From Microbacterium sp. RURRCA19A (GTDB taxonomy: Bacteria > Actinomycetota > Actinomycetes > Actinomycetales > Microbacteriaceae): DNA of 64,000 nucleotides. The translations under genes and the position numbers were made by a program. This document shows positions 8,665 to 16,776 of this stretch, in pieces (position 1 is the stretch's first letter; every line of letters starts with the position of its first letter). The stretch is taken from contig NZ_FTNQ01000002.1 of NCBI RefSeq assembly GCF_900156455.1, forward strand, positions 372,001-436,000, read 5' to 3'. Under the pieces are notes generated by a model that saw only the letters and a program-made list of their open reading frames with translations, searched no databases and was not told where the DNA came from.

Positions 8665-10092
8665 ATGCTGAACATGGCCGACGGTGTCGCGCGCCTCGGT
8701 GAACTCGCCGAGCATCCGGTGGTCGCCACCCTCGCGCGGGTGTTCGCCGACGCCGGGCGCGATCTCGCCATCGTGGGCGGTCCCGTGCGCGACGCGCTCC
8801 TGGGTCGCACCACCCACGACTTCGACTTCACCACCGACGCACGCCCCGACGAGATCCTCGCCCTCGTGAAGCCCGTCTCGTCGGTGCAGTGGGACGTCGG
8901 GCGTGCGTTCGGCACCATCGGAGCCAGGGTGCAGGGCGAGCAGGTCGAGATCACGACCTACCGCGCCGACAGCTACGACGGCGTCACCCGCAAGCCCACG
9001 GTCGAGTTCGGCGACACGCTCGAGGCCGACCTCACCCGCCGCGACTTCACGGTCAACGCCATGGCGCTGCGGGTGCCCGCGCGCACGCTCGTCGACCCCA
9101 CCGGCGGCGTGGAAGACCTCCTCGCCCAGCGCCTGCGCACCCCCATCGACCCCGCGGTCAGCTTCGGCGACGACCCGCTGCGCATGCTCCGCGCCGCCCG
9201 GTTCGCCTCGCAGCTCGAGTTCACAGTCGACCCCGAGACCCTGGATGCCATCGCCGAGCTGCGCGGAACTCTCGAGATCGTGAGTCCCGAGCGCGTGCAG
9301 GCCGAGCTCGTGCGGCTGCTCCAGACCGATGACCCGGTGCGTGGCATCCGGGTGCTCGTGGAGACCGGGCTGATCGAGGAGTTCCTCCCCGAGATCCCGG
9401 CTCTGCGCCTCGAGGTCGACGAACATCACCATCATAAAGACGTGTACGAGCACTCGCTCACGGTGCTGCGTCAGGCGATCGCGCTCGAGAAGCAGCGTCA
9501 CCCCGGCGCCGCCCCCGACGTCCCGCTGCGCCTGGCGGCACTGCTGCACGACATCGGCAAGCCGGCGACGCGGCGCCTCGAACCGGGCGGCGGCGTGACG
9601 TTCCACCACCACGACATCAAGGGTGCGCGGATGGCGCGCAAGCGCCTCCAGGCGCTGCGCTTCGACGCCGCGACGACGACCGTGGTGTCGCGCCTCGTCG
9701 AGCTGCACCTGCGCTTCTTCGGGTACGCCGAGGGGGCGTGGACGGATGCCGCGGTCCGCCGCTACGTCCGCGACGCCGGCGACGAACTGGAGCGGCTGCA
9801 CATCCTCACGCGGGCGGATGTGACGACACGCAACAAGCGGAAGGCCCAGCGCCTGGCATCCGCCTACGACGACATCGAGGCCCGCATCGTCGCGCTGCGC
9901 GAGCAGGAGGAGATCGACTCGATCCGTCCCGAGCTCGACGGCAACCGCATCCAGGAGGTGCTGGGGCTGAAGCCCGGCCGCGAAGTCGGCGAGGCGTACC
10001 GCTTCCTGCTCGACCTGCGGCTCGACGAGGGCGTGCTCGGCGAGGACGAGGCCGAGAAGCGGCTGCGCGAGTGGTGGGCCGCGCGAGCCTGA
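8665..10092 (+). CDS. cca: CCA tRNA nucleotidyltransferase
   Basis: 475-residue enzyme that adds or repairs the 3' CCA of tRNA. The N-terminal class II poly(A)-polymerase/CCA head carries VGGPVRDALLGR near residue 38 and the catalytic DFDFTTDARPDE. RRDFTVNAMA and the RNA/nucleotide-recognition segment DPLRMLRAARFA follow. An HD phosphohydrolase-type domain follows (LLHDIGKPATR near residue 293), as is common in actinobacterial versions, often named PcnA. Two possible ATGs lie close together (8665, 8674); 8665 is chosen from the TAGGCT spacing. In mycobacteria the same gene flanks the DUF6049-murJ-trxB block, which agrees with the order here. Confidence 0.95.
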   Translation: MLNMADGVARLGELAEHPVVATLARVFADAGRDLAIVGGPVRDALLGRTTHDFDFTTDARPDEILALVKPVSSVQWDVGRAFGTIGARVQGEQVEITTYRADSYDGVTRKPTVEFGDTLEADLTRRDFTVNAMALRVPARTLVDPTGGVEDLLAQRLRTPIDPAVSFGDDPLRMLRAARFASQLEFTVDPETLDAIAELRGTLEIVSPERVQAELVRLLQTDDPVRGIRVLVETGLIEEFLPEIPALRLEVDEHHHHKDVYEHSLTVLRQAIALEKQRHPGAAPDVPLRLAALLHDIGKPATRRLEPGGGVTFHHHDIKGARMARKRLQALRFDAATTTVVSRLVELHLRFFGYAEGAWTDAAVRRYVRDAGDELERLHILTRADVTTRNKRKAQRLASAYDDIEARIVALREQEEIDSIRPELDGNRIQEVLGLKPGREVGEAYRFLLDLRLDEGVLGEDEAEKRLREWWAARA

Positions 10093-10259
10093 GGCCTGCG
10101 CACGCGTCTCGGGGGCCGTGCCGTGCCGCGCCCGCCGTAGTGGGCTGCTGTGCCGCAGCGCGGAGTTCTCGTGCGGCACGCCGATCGGGCGGTGCGCGGG
10201 GCGGCGTGTCGGCGACGGACTCCGCGTGACGGCACGGGGCGGCCGCCCCCCGAATGACA

Positions 10260-10304
10260 TCGGGGCGTGATTCGTGCGCCCCCACTCGCCGAATCACGCC
10301 CCGA
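10260..10304. terminator. Bidirectional terminator between cca and the PadR module
   Basis: 15-bp inverted repeat (10260-10274 with 10290-10304) and a 15-nt loop. A second outer pair, CCCGAA/TTCGGG, lies just outside. The genes on both sides converge here. The rest of the 224-nt gap after cca is GC-rich and shows nothing else. Confidence 0.75.
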
Positions 10305-10316
10305 AGTTCGGGATGC

Positions 10317-10403
10317 CTAGTCCTCGTCGTCGCGCTCCTGCTGGAGCGCCGCGAGCACGAGGTGGGTGAGGTCGATGCTCACGATCCGCGGCTCGTCGGT
10401 CAC
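10317..10403 (-). CDS. 28-residue acidic ORF translationally coupled to the HAAS-type membrane protein
   Basis: A GTG start at 10403 overlaps the stop of the preceding gene as GTGA, followed by 28 codons to a TAG stop. The peptide (core IVSIDLTHLVLAALQQ, ending in ERDDED) is amphipathic, has no signal peptide, and ends in an acidic tail. The start/stop overlap repeats the ATGA coupling between padR and the membrane gene, which argues for a third cistron of the same operon. It is too short for routine calling. Function unknown; it could be a regulatory microprotein for the membrane protein. Confidence 0.5.
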   Translation of the reverse strand: MTDEPRIVSIDLTHLVLAALQQERDDED

Positions 10404-11485
10404 GGCGCGGCCTCCGCGTCGGGACTGGGCGTCACGATGGGTGACGTCGGCGACGGTTCCGGTGAGGGGAGCGCTCCGGTCGGGATCGGTTGGACCCGAA
10501 GGAAGGGGAACGTCGTCGCCTTCGCCTTCGCGACGTCCTCCCAGGGATCCCACGACATGACTCCGGGCGGGATCTCCCGCAACGGGTAGATGTTCCACGC
10601 GTCGCTGACTCCGGGCGCGGTGTACGGCACCGGCACCGGGCCGCCCCCACCGTAGAAGTAGGAGTCGTACGGCGTCGGACCGATGTCGCGTCCGACGGTC
10701 GTGAGCGGGTTGCCGTCCTGGTCGAACAGCTGCACCATCGGGATCGCATTGCCCTCGGCGTCGAACGCGAAGATGTTCCGCACCCGCTGACCGTCGACCG
10801 AGAGGCCGGGCGTGTACGTCGGTGCCGCGCCCGTGTCTCGGTGGACCAGGTCCCACAGCGCGCCGGAGAAGACCCCGATCAGGATCGGGAGCGTGAGGAC
10901 CACGGCGACGGTTGACAGCGTGCGGACCACGCGCAGCCATCGTGCGGGCAGCCATCGACCGCGACCCCACTGGATGCTGAGGAACACGCAGGCCAGCAGG
11001 AACACCCAGGCCGCGATGTTGCCGTCGAGGATGAGGAACGCCGACCAGAGACCGCGGTAGCCGATGCCGGGGGTGACGAACCACAGCGCGAAGAACGCGA
11101 GCAGGTACCAGCCGACGCCCCGCAGAATCCAGCCCACCGGTCGCAGCGACGAGAGCAGGTCGAGGATCCAGGCGCCCACCGGGTTCTTCCGCACGGCGGC
11201 GCCGGTCTCGTGCCAGCCGTCGCGGACGACCTGCAGGATCGACGCCTTCTTCACGCGGGCGGTGTCGCTGCGCTCGGGGAGCCCCGCGGCGGCGCGCAGT
11301 TCGGCGGCGTAGGTCGTGGCATCCGGGAGCGTGAAGTCGTCGCCGGCCTCGGCGGCCTGGTCGGACAGGTCGGCCTCGAGCCCGTCGAGCAGGTCGTCGA
11401 CCTCGTCGGCCGGGAGGTCATCGAGGTGGGCACGGACGGCGGCGGCGAATTCGTGGATGTCGGAGCGGACGGGCGTGGTGATCAT
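10400..11485 (-). CDS. HAAS-domain-like (DUF1700-type) membrane protein
   Basis: 361-residue membrane protein. The N-terminal 60 residues (IHEFAAAVRAHLDDLPADEV, then LEADLSDQ) resemble the helical HAAS/DUF1700 domain typical of membrane proteins paired with PadR regulators. Residues about 115-225 hold four hydrophobic helices (for example GWYLLAFFALWFVTPG, then AAWVFLLACVFLSIQW). The C-terminal third is an extracytoplasmic, Pro-rich domain ending in SPEPSPTSP. Its ATG overlaps the padR stop as ATGA, so the two are translationally coupled and PadR probably represses the pair. Substrate or role unknown. Confidence 0.8.
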   Translation of the reverse strand: MITTPVRSDIHEFAAAVRAHLDDLPADEVDDLLDGLEADLSDQAAEAGDDFTLPDATTYAAELRAAAGLPERSDTARVKKASILQVVRDGWHETGAAVRKNPVGAWILDLLSSLRPVGWILRGVGWYLLAFFALWFVTPGIGYRGLWSAFLILDGNIAAWVFLLACVFLSIQWGRGRWLPARWLRVVRTLSTVAVVLTLPILIGVFSGALWDLVHRDTGAAPTYTPGLSVDGQRVRNIFAFDAEGNAIPMVQLFDQDGNPLTTVGRDIGPTPYDSYFYGGGGPVPVPYTAPGVSDAWNIYPLREIPPGVMSWDPWEDVAKAKATTFPFLRVQPIPTGALPSPEPSPTSPIVTPSPDAEAAP

Positions 11486-11859
11486 CGGGCGTCTCCGATC
11501 GTGCGCAGCTTCTTCGGGGTGGTCGTCTCGTCGAGAAGGCTCGTCATGGCCGACGAGAAGTGGGTCCAGCTGGCGCGCTGCGCGTCGAGCAGTTCCCGGC
11601 CCTGCGGGTTGATCGCGTAGTACTTGCGGTGCGGTCCGCCGTCGGACGGCACCACGTAGCTCGACAGTGCTCCCGCGGAGTACAGCCGGCGCAGGGTGCC
11701 GTAGACCGAGGCATCCCCCACCTCCCCGAGCCCCGCGTCGCGCAGGCGCCGAACGATGTCGTAGCCGTAGCCGTCGTCATGCTGGACGACCGCGAGCACC
11801 GCGGCATCCAGCACCCCCTTCAGTAGCTGCGTCGTATCCACGCGCCCCCCCTTACTCAT
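11482..11859 (-). CDS. PadR-family transcriptional regulator
   Basis: 125-residue winged-helix repressor. The PadR core is clear: LLKGVLDAAVLAVV, then GYGYDIVRRLRDAG, GDASVYGTLRRL, and the wing PHRKYYAINPQGREL. A short C-terminal dimerisation helix follows. The ATG at 11859 is chosen because TACTGT lies upstream and the PadR fold starts there; upstream codons in frame lie outside the family. It is co-transcribed with the HAAS-type gene and the small ORF. Such regulators normally repress their own operon and respond to envelope stress or small ligands. Confidence 0.92.
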   Translation of the reverse strand: MSKGGRVDTTQLLKGVLDAAVLAVVQHDDGYGYDIVRRLRDAGLGEVGDASVYGTLRRLYSAGALSSYVVPSDGGPHRKYYAINPQGRELLDAQRASWTHFSSAMTSLLDETTTPKKLRTIGDAR

Positions 11860-11870
11860 CTGTGAGGGAC

Positions 11871-11900
11871 AGTACCACGCGATGCGCAGTAGTGCGCAGT
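11871..11900 (-). promoter_or_regulatory. padR operon promoter and candidate operator
   Basis: On the minus strand a TACTGT box (about 11869-11874) lies close upstream of the padR ATG. Two direct copies of TGCGCAGT (11883-11890 and 11893-11900) lie just upstream, 10 bp apart, a spacing that would place them on one face of the helix. The operator role is inferred. Confidence 0.4.
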
Positions 11901-11937
11901 GCGGATTCCGCGCGTCGTGTCGGGGCCGGGGAACGCC

Positions 11938-11973
11938 GAGGGGGTGGCATCCCGGACCGGATGCCACCCCCTC
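11938..11973. terminator. Terminator downstream of the alcohol dehydrogenase
   Basis: Perfect 15-bp inverted repeat (11938-11952 with 11959-11973) and a 6-nt loop, 12 nt past the adh stop. The stem contains GGCATCC/GGATGCC. Confidence 0.88.
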
Positions 11974-11984
11974 GAGGTCGTTGC

Positions 11985-13019
11985 TTACGGAACGACGACC
12001 GCGCGCCCGCGCACCTCGCCGTGGTGGAGGCGCTGGTACGCCTCGACGGCCGTGTCGAAGCCGTACCGCTCGACGTGGACGCCGACGGCGCCGCTGCGCG
12101 CGAGGTCGAGCACCTCGATGAGCTCGCTGCGCGTGCCCCAGTACGGTGCGCGCACGGCCGCACCCATCGGCGTCGAGAAGAAGCCGGCGGGCAGGATGCC
12201 ACCACCGATGCCGACGATGTGGATGAAGCTGTCGATCGCGGCGACCTGCCGGGCGAGGTCGATCGTGGGCTGCACGCCGACGAAGTCGAAGACGGCCGTG
12301 GCTCCGAGGCCGTTCGTGAGCTCGCGGATGCGCTCGGCGGCGTGCTCGTCGGAGGTCACGGTGTGGTGCGCGCCGACTTCGCGGGCGAGGGCGAGCTTGT
12401 CCTCGCCGAGGTCGACCGCGATGACGGTGGCCTGCGAGATGGCGCGGAGGATCTGCACGCCCACGTGCCCGAGTCCGCCGACGCCGATGACGACGGCGGT
12501 CGCGCCGGGGTACAGCTTCTCCTTCGCGGCGACGATCGCGTGGTACGGCGTGAGGCCGGCGTCGGTCAGTGACACGGTCTCGACGGGGTCGAGGTCGCCG
12601 AGCGGCACGAGGTGGCGGGGGTCGTCGACGATGACGTACTCGGCCATCGCGCCGGGGCTGCCGAGTCCGGGAGGGGTGATGCCGAGCTCTGCGGCGTAGG
12701 GGCAGTAGTTCTCGGCGCCCTGCGCGCACGCGTGGCAGCGACCGCAGCCCCAGGGGCCGTAGATGGCGTACGCCTCGCCGATGTTCACGCCCTCGACGCC
12801 GTCGCCGAGCTCGTCGACGATGCCGGCGCCCTCGTGGCCCAGGGTCAGGGGCAGGCCGTAGGTGTACTGCTCCTCCGGGAGGTCCATCACGAACCAGTCG
12901 GAGTGGCACAGACCCGCGGCCGTGACCTTGAGGCGCACCTGTCCCGGACCGGGGTGCGGTTCCTCGATCTCGACCACTTCGGGTCCTTTGCCGATCTCGC
13001 GGTACTGCACTGCCTTCAT
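11985..13019 (-). CDS. NAD-dependent zinc alcohol dehydrogenase
   Basis: 344-residue cytosolic medium-chain dehydrogenase that oxidises primary alcohols to aldehydes. Catalytic zinc ligands are visible in AAGLCHSDW and LTLGHEGAG, and the structural zinc lobe is CGRCHACAQGAENYC. The NAD-binding Rossmann motif is VIGVGGLGHVG, followed by an aspartate (IAVDLG) that selects NAD over NADP. GAAAGGA precedes the ATG. It is divergent from a GAF-domain regulator, and an aldehyde dehydrogenase with DUF779 lies 5 kb away. Together they form a plausible alcohol-to-acid route. Confidence 0.93.
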   Translation of the reverse strand: MKAVQYREIGKGPEVVEIEEPHPGPGQVRLKVTAAGLCHSDWFVMDLPEEQYTYGLPLTLGHEGAGIVDELGDGVEGVNIGEAYAIYGPWGCGRCHACAQGAENYCPYAAELGITPPGLGSPGAMAEYVIVDDPRHLVPLGDLDPVETVSLTDAGLTPYHAIVAAKEKLYPGATAVVIGVGGLGHVGVQILRAISQATVIAVDLGEDKLALAREVGAHHTVTSDEHAAERIRELTNGLGATAVFDFVGVQPTIDLARQVAAIDSFIHIVGIGGGILPAGFFSTPMGAAVRAPYWGTRSELIEVLDLARSGAVGVHVERYGFDTAVEAYQRLHHGEVRGRAVVVP

Positions 13020-13113
13020 GGCGTTCCTTTCTCCGGAGCGACGGGGGATACCTCCACCGTGCGCGCGTCGGTGGTGCGTGTCGAGGGGGTCGACGGCGTT
13101 TTCCGGCGTTGGG

Positions 13114-13126
13114 AATGACTCTCATT
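13114..13126. promoter_or_regulatory. Candidate operator in the adh/GAF-regulator divergent region
   Basis: AATGA-CTC-TCATT, a perfect inverted repeat with 5-bp arms, in a locally AT-rich patch about 95 nt upstream of adh. The remaining 255-nt divergent gap holds the TACACT box of the regulator (13236-13241). Confidence 0.3.
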
Positions 13127-13274
13127 AATGCGTGTGAATGGAATTCCGGATGCCGGGACCGACACGCCGCAGAGTCCTCACGCCCCGCCCCCTGGCATCC
13201 CGCTGGGAACCCTCCCACCCCCGCGCCCCGCGACCTACACTGGGGGCGACACCGTCACCGCCGATGGGAGTCCT

Positions 13275-14582
13275 GTGTCTTCGCCGTGGTCGCGACCCGC
13301 CGTCTCCCCCGAGAACTCGGGGCTGCTGATCGCGCGCGCCCACGACGAGCTGCTCGCCGGCAACGAGGATCGTCGGCTCGGCGACGTGCGCCCACTGGTG
13401 CGGGATTCGTGGCGGAGGTCGCTGGCATCCCTCGTCGGTCCTGAGGGTCTGCCGACGCTCGATCTCGCCTCCGCGGAGCTCGAGGCGTACCGCCGTGCTC
13501 ATCCCCTCGCCGGGGTGATGGACATGATCCGCGCCCTGTTGCTGCCCGGCTCGGGGGAGGACTCCGGCGTCGTCGTCGCGGTCGGCGACGCCGCGGGACG
13601 CCTGCTGTGGGTCGAGGGCGACCGCCGTGTGCGCTCGCTCACCGGCGACATGGGTTTCGTCGCCGGCGCCAACTGGTCGGAGGAGGTCGTCGGCACGTCC
13701 GCTCCGGGGACGGCGCTGACCCTCGATCGGTCGGTGCAGATCCGCGGCGCCGAGCACTTCAACCGGCTCGTGCAACCGTGGTCGTGCACCGCGGCGCCGG
13801 TGCACGATCCCGAGACGCGGCGGCTGCTGGGCATGATCGACGTCACGGGAGGCCCCGAGGCCGTGACCCCACAGGCCCAGTTGCTCGTGGATGCCACGGC
13901 CCGGGCGATCGAGAGCGAGATCCTCGTCGGGCGGCTCCGGGCGCAGCAGGAACCTGCGCCGCGTCGACCGCGACGGTCGACCGGGACGCGCGCGCTGCTG
14001 CGGATCCTGGGGAGGGACAGGGCGCTGCTCGAGGTGTCCGGCGAGTCCGGGGAGACGGTGGTCGAGCTCGGCGCACGGCACGCCGAGATCCTGCTGCTGC
14101 TCGCCGTGCACCGAGAGGGCATGTCGGCCGAGGCGCTGAGCGAGGCCGTGTACGGCCACCCCGCGACCGAGACGCTGCGCCCCGAGATGGTGCGGCTGCG
14201 GAAGGTGCTCGAGCCTCTCGCGCCCGCGCTCGTCCCGGCATCCCGTCCGTACCGGCTGCCCGACGGCCTCGAGACCGACGCCCAGCAGGTGGTGTCGCTG
14301 CTCGATCGCGGGGCGCACCGCGTCGCGCTCGCCGCGTACCGCGGGCCGGTGCTGCCGGATTCGGTGGCGCCCGGGGTGGCCGAGGTGCGGGAGTCGGTGC
14401 GCCAGGCGCTGCGCGAGGCGCTGATCGAAGAGGCGGGGATCGACGTGCTGCTCGCGTACGCCGACACGTCGGACGGGCGCGACGACGTCGAGGTGCTGCG
14501 GTTGTGCCTGGGGATGCTGCCGGGTCGGTCGCCGAAACGCGCCGGGCTGGTCTCGCGGATCGAGCGCCTCGAACGGGACTGA
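13275..14582 (+). CDS. GAF-domain transcriptional regulator of alcohol/aldehyde metabolism
   Basis: 435-residue regulator. The N-terminal half resembles the sensor part of AcoR-type activators: VRPLVRDSWRRSLAS followed by a GAF-like domain (VVVAVGDAAGRLLWVEGDRR, then NWSEEVVGTSAPGTALTLDR and PVHDPETRRLLGMIDVTGG). There is no sigma-54 AAA+ domain. The C-terminal half has a winged-helix-like segment (EGMSAEALSEAVYGHPATE, MVRLRKVLEPL) typical of actinobacterial forms. The GTG at 13275 is chosen because TACACT lies at 13236-13241 and GGGAG precedes the start. It probably controls the divergent adh and the nearby aldehyde dehydrogenase. Confidence 0.82.
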   Translation: MSSPWSRPAVSPENSGLLIARAHDELLAGNEDRRLGDVRPLVRDSWRRSLASLVGPEGLPTLDLASAELEAYRRAHPLAGVMDMIRALLLPGSGEDSGVVVAVGDAAGRLLWVEGDRRVRSLTGDMGFVAGANWSEEVVGTSAPGTALTLDRSVQIRGAEHFNRLVQPWSCTAAPVHDPETRRLLGMIDVTGGPEAVTPQAQLLVDATARAIESEILVGRLRAQQEPAPRRPRRSTGTRALLRILGRDRALLEVSGESGETVVELGARHAEILLLLAVHREGMSAEALSEAVYGHPATETLRPEMVRLRKVLEPLAPALVPASRPYRLPDGLETDAQQVVSLLDRGAHRVALAAYRGPVLPDSVAPGVAEVRESVRQALREALIEEAGIDVLLAYADTSDGRDDVEVLRLCLGMLPGRSPKRAGLVSRIERLERD

Positions 14583-14598
14583 TGTCGGAGGCCCTGGT

Positions 14599-14604
14599 TA
14601 CGCT
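14599..14604 (+). promoter_or_regulatory. -10 box TACGCT, leaderless start
   Basis: TACGCT ends 6 nt before the ATG at 14611, within 30 nt of the preceding stop codon. Confidence 0.5.
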
Positions 14605-14610
14605 GAATCC

Positions 14611-15135
14611 ATGGACGAATCGACGCTCGACATCTTCTCGGCAGCTCGCGCCCGTCGCGATGTGGGGCGCATCCGCGAGGCCGTCGCCGAGGTGAAGGCG
14701 GGCGACATCGCCCGGGTCCTGGTGCGGTCGCCCCGCTACGGTCTGTACGCGATCGAGGGCGCCGTGCGCATCGGCGTGGGCGGGCAGCCGCTCGTCGGCG
14801 ACGTGATCCTCGCCACGAGCGCTGAGATCCAGCGCATCGATCTCGGCATCGCGGCGCCGGAACCGGCGCTGTCGGCCGACGTCGTCGACCCCTCGACACT
14901 CCCCCACGGCACGCCCGTGCGCGTCACGTTCGTCACCCCGACCGCTGCGACGTTCGCGGTGACGGGGCCCATCACCGCCGGCAACGACCGCTTCCTCCTC
15001 GTGGGCAGCTGGATCGTGTCCGACGACCGCGCGATCGCTCCGCGCGTGGTGAGCATCGAGCGTCTCGACGACGTCGACCTGCACGAGGTGAACGTCCCGC
15101 CGCTGCGGTCGGTGCTCGTCGACGCCGACGCGTAG
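14611..15135 (+). CDS. Hypothetical protein, predicted beta-rich
   Basis: 174-residue soluble protein that I do not recognise. The N-terminal helix (TLDIFSAARARRDVGRI) is followed by alternating hydrophobic strands (ARVLVRSPRYGLYAIEGAV, GDVILATSAEI, VRVTFVTPTAATFAVTG, DRFLLVGSWIV), suggesting two small beta-barrel-like halves. It has no signal peptide, membrane helix or cysteine pair. The leaderless start context supports the ATG. It converges with the second alcohol dehydrogenase. Confidence 0.7.
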   Translation: MDESTLDIFSAARARRDVGRIREAVAEVKAGDIARVLVRSPRYGLYAIEGAVRIGVGGQPLVGDVILATSAEIQRIDLGIAAPEPALSADVVDPSTLPHGTPVRVTFVTPTAATFAVTGPITAGNDRFLLVGSWIVSDDRAIAPRVVSIERLDDVDLHEVNVPPLRSVLVDADA

Positions 15136-15147
15136 GCGCTGAACCGG

Positions 15148-15181
15148 ACGGATGCCGCGGCCTCGGGGTCGCGGCATCCGT
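15148..15181. terminator. Bidirectional terminator
   Basis: 12-bp inverted repeat with arms ACGGATGCCGCG and CGCGGCATCCGT around a 10-nt loop, between convergent genes. The arms again consist of the GGATGCC/GGCATCC word. Confidence 0.75.
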
Positions 15182-15198
15182 TCGTTCGTGAAGGGTGG

Positions 15199-16233
15199 TC
15201 AGGGGCGGATCAGCACCTTCAGCGCCTCGCGGGAGTCCATGAGACGGTAGGCCTCGGCGATGTCCGACAGGGGCAGTTCGCGGTCGAAGACGCGATCGGG
15301 GTCGATGCTGCCGTCGAGCACCTGCGGCAGCGCCGCCTCGATGTAGGCCCGGATGGTTGCGGGCCCTCCGGTGAGGGTGGCGTTCTTGCCGAACAGCGAC
15401 GCGAAGCCGACGGGAGCGTCCTCGTACTGCGGTACGCCGACGCGCGAGATCGTTCCGCCGGGGCGGACGATCCGGTACGCCTGCTCGTAGGCGGGCATGT
15501 GTCCGACGGCTTCGAGTACGACGTGCGCGCCCTCGCCGCCGGTGAGGGCGCGCACGCGGGCCACACCGTCGTCGCCGCGCTCGGCGACCACGTGCGTGGC
15601 GCCGAAGTCGCGGCCCAGGTTCGTCCGAGCCTCGTGGCGCCCCATGAGGATGATGGTCTCGGCGCCCAGCTGGCGTGAGGCGAGGACCGCGGACAGGCCG
15701 ACCGCGCCGTCGCCGATCACCACGACGGTCTTGCCCGGAGCGACGCCGCCGGTGTGGGCGGCGTGGTGTCCGGTCAGGTATACGTCCGAAAGAGTCAGGA
15801 GCGAAGGCATGAGCGCCTCGTCGGTGCCGGCCGGGACGACGACCGCGGTGCCGTCGGCCTGCGGGACGCGGAGACGCTCGGCCTGGGTCGCCGATGCGGC
15901 GCCGTCGAAGAAGCCGCCGTGCACGCACGACGTCGTGAGGCCGTCGCGGCAGAAGACGCACGTGTTGTCCGACCAGGCGAACGGAACGATGACCGTGTCG
16001 CCCACCGCGAGGGTCTGCACGGAGGCGCCGATCCCCTCGATGACGCCGATGGCCTCGTGGCCCATTCGGCGTCCCTCGGGGGTGTGTTCGAGGGAGTGGT
16101 ACGGATGCAGGTCTGAGCCGCATACGCACGCGTGCGTCACCCGGATCACGGCATCCGTGGGTTCCTCGATGGTGGGGTCGGCGACCTCTTTGACGCGGAC
16201 GTCGCCCGCGCCGTACATCAGCGTGGCTCTCAT
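15199..16233 (-). CDS. Zinc-dependent alcohol dehydrogenase family protein
   Basis: 344-residue medium-chain dehydrogenase. Catalytic zinc ligands appear in THACVCGSDLHPYH and RRMGHEAIG. The structural lobe is reduced (NTCVFCRDGLTTSCVHGGFF keeps three to four cysteines). The Rossmann motif is VVIGDGAVGLSAV, followed by MGRHEAR, which suits NADP or a mixed preference. It is translationally coupled to the upstream cupin (ATGA overlap at 16230-16233). The pair is divergent from an XRE regulator, a layout repeated with two aldo/keto reductases at 60-63 kb. Substrate unknown, probably a xenobiotic or quinone-like carbonyl. Confidence 0.9.
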   Translation of the reverse strand: MRATLMYGAGDVRVKEVADPTIEEPTDAVIRVTHACVCGSDLHPYHSLEHTPEGRRMGHEAIGVIEGIGASVQTLAVGDTVIVPFAWSDNTCVFCRDGLTTSCVHGGFFDGAASATQAERLRVPQADGTAVVVPAGTDEALMPSLLTLSDVYLTGHHAAHTGGVAPGKTVVVIGDGAVGLSAVLASRQLGAETIILMGRHEARTNLGRDFGATHVVAERGDDGVARVRALTGGEGAHVVLEAVGHMPAYEQAYRIVRPGGTISRVGVPQYEDAPVGFASLFGKNATLTGGPATIRAYIEAALPQVLDGSIDPDRVFDRELPLSDIAEAYRLMDSREALKVLIRP

Positions 16234-16649
16234 CGGTCGTTCCCCTCGGTGATCGGGGCGTTGTACTCGTCGTCGGTGACGTGCGAACCCCATGTCGCGC
16301 TCTCGCTGCCCTCGGGGGTCTCCCACAGGGCGAGGTGGGTCATGAAGCTGTCGGGTGCGGCACCGTGCCAGTGCTCCTCGCCGGGCGGGCACGAAACCGT
16401 CTGACCGGCCTGCACCTCGACGATGGCGCCACCGCGCGCCTGCACCCGCGCGGTGCCTTCGATGACGCGCAGAGTCTGGCCGAGAGGATGCGAATGCCAT
16501 GCCGTGCGCGCGCCGGGGGCGAAGCGCACGAGACCGGCGTGGAGCCGCTGACCGTCGTGCTGCGGCGACACGACCGGGTCGAGCCAGACGTCGCCGGTGA
16601 ACCATTCGGGCGGGTTCTTCACGGTGGGCGGGGTGGGGAGGATGCGCAT
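16230..16649 (-). CDS. Cupin-domain protein, mandelonitrile-lyase-like
   Basis: 139-residue single-domain cupin. Metal ligands are visible in TAWHSHPLGQTLRVIEG (two His of motif 1 and the following residues) and in motif 2 SCPPGEEHWHGAAPD. Small proteins of this type include hydroxynitrile lyases and uncharacterised metal cupins. The ATG at 16649 has GGAG 6 nt upstream; a longer reading would run into the divergent XRE promoter. Co-transcribed with the downstream dehydrogenase. Confidence 0.85.
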   Translation of the reverse strand: MRILPTPPTVKNPPEWFTGDVWLDPVVSPQHDGQRLHAGLVRFAPGARTAWHSHPLGQTLRVIEGTARVQARGGAIVEVQAGQTVSCPPGEEHWHGAAPDSFMTHLALWETPEGSESATWGSHVTDDEYNAPITEGNDR

Positions 16650-16763
16650 GGTGTGCTCCGTTCGTCGGGGGCGGTACGCCCAGCACACTCCGTCGACAGC
16701 CTCCGCGGGAGGCCCTGACGGAGGGTGTACCACCAGGGCATCCCTTCCTCCGAGCGGCGGCTC

Positions 16764-16769
16764 TACCGT
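16764..16769 (+). promoter_or_regulatory. -10 box TACCGT of the XRE regulator
   Basis: TACCGT ends 7 nt before the ATG at 16777. The paralogous regulator at 60823 has the same hexamer at the same distance. Confidence 0.55.
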
Positions 16770-16776
16770 GGATGGC

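Noticed and set aside
10317..11084. 255-residue ORF overlapping the HAAS-type gene
   Set aside because: Shadow frame, except for its last 28 codons, which were kept as a separate coupled small ORF.
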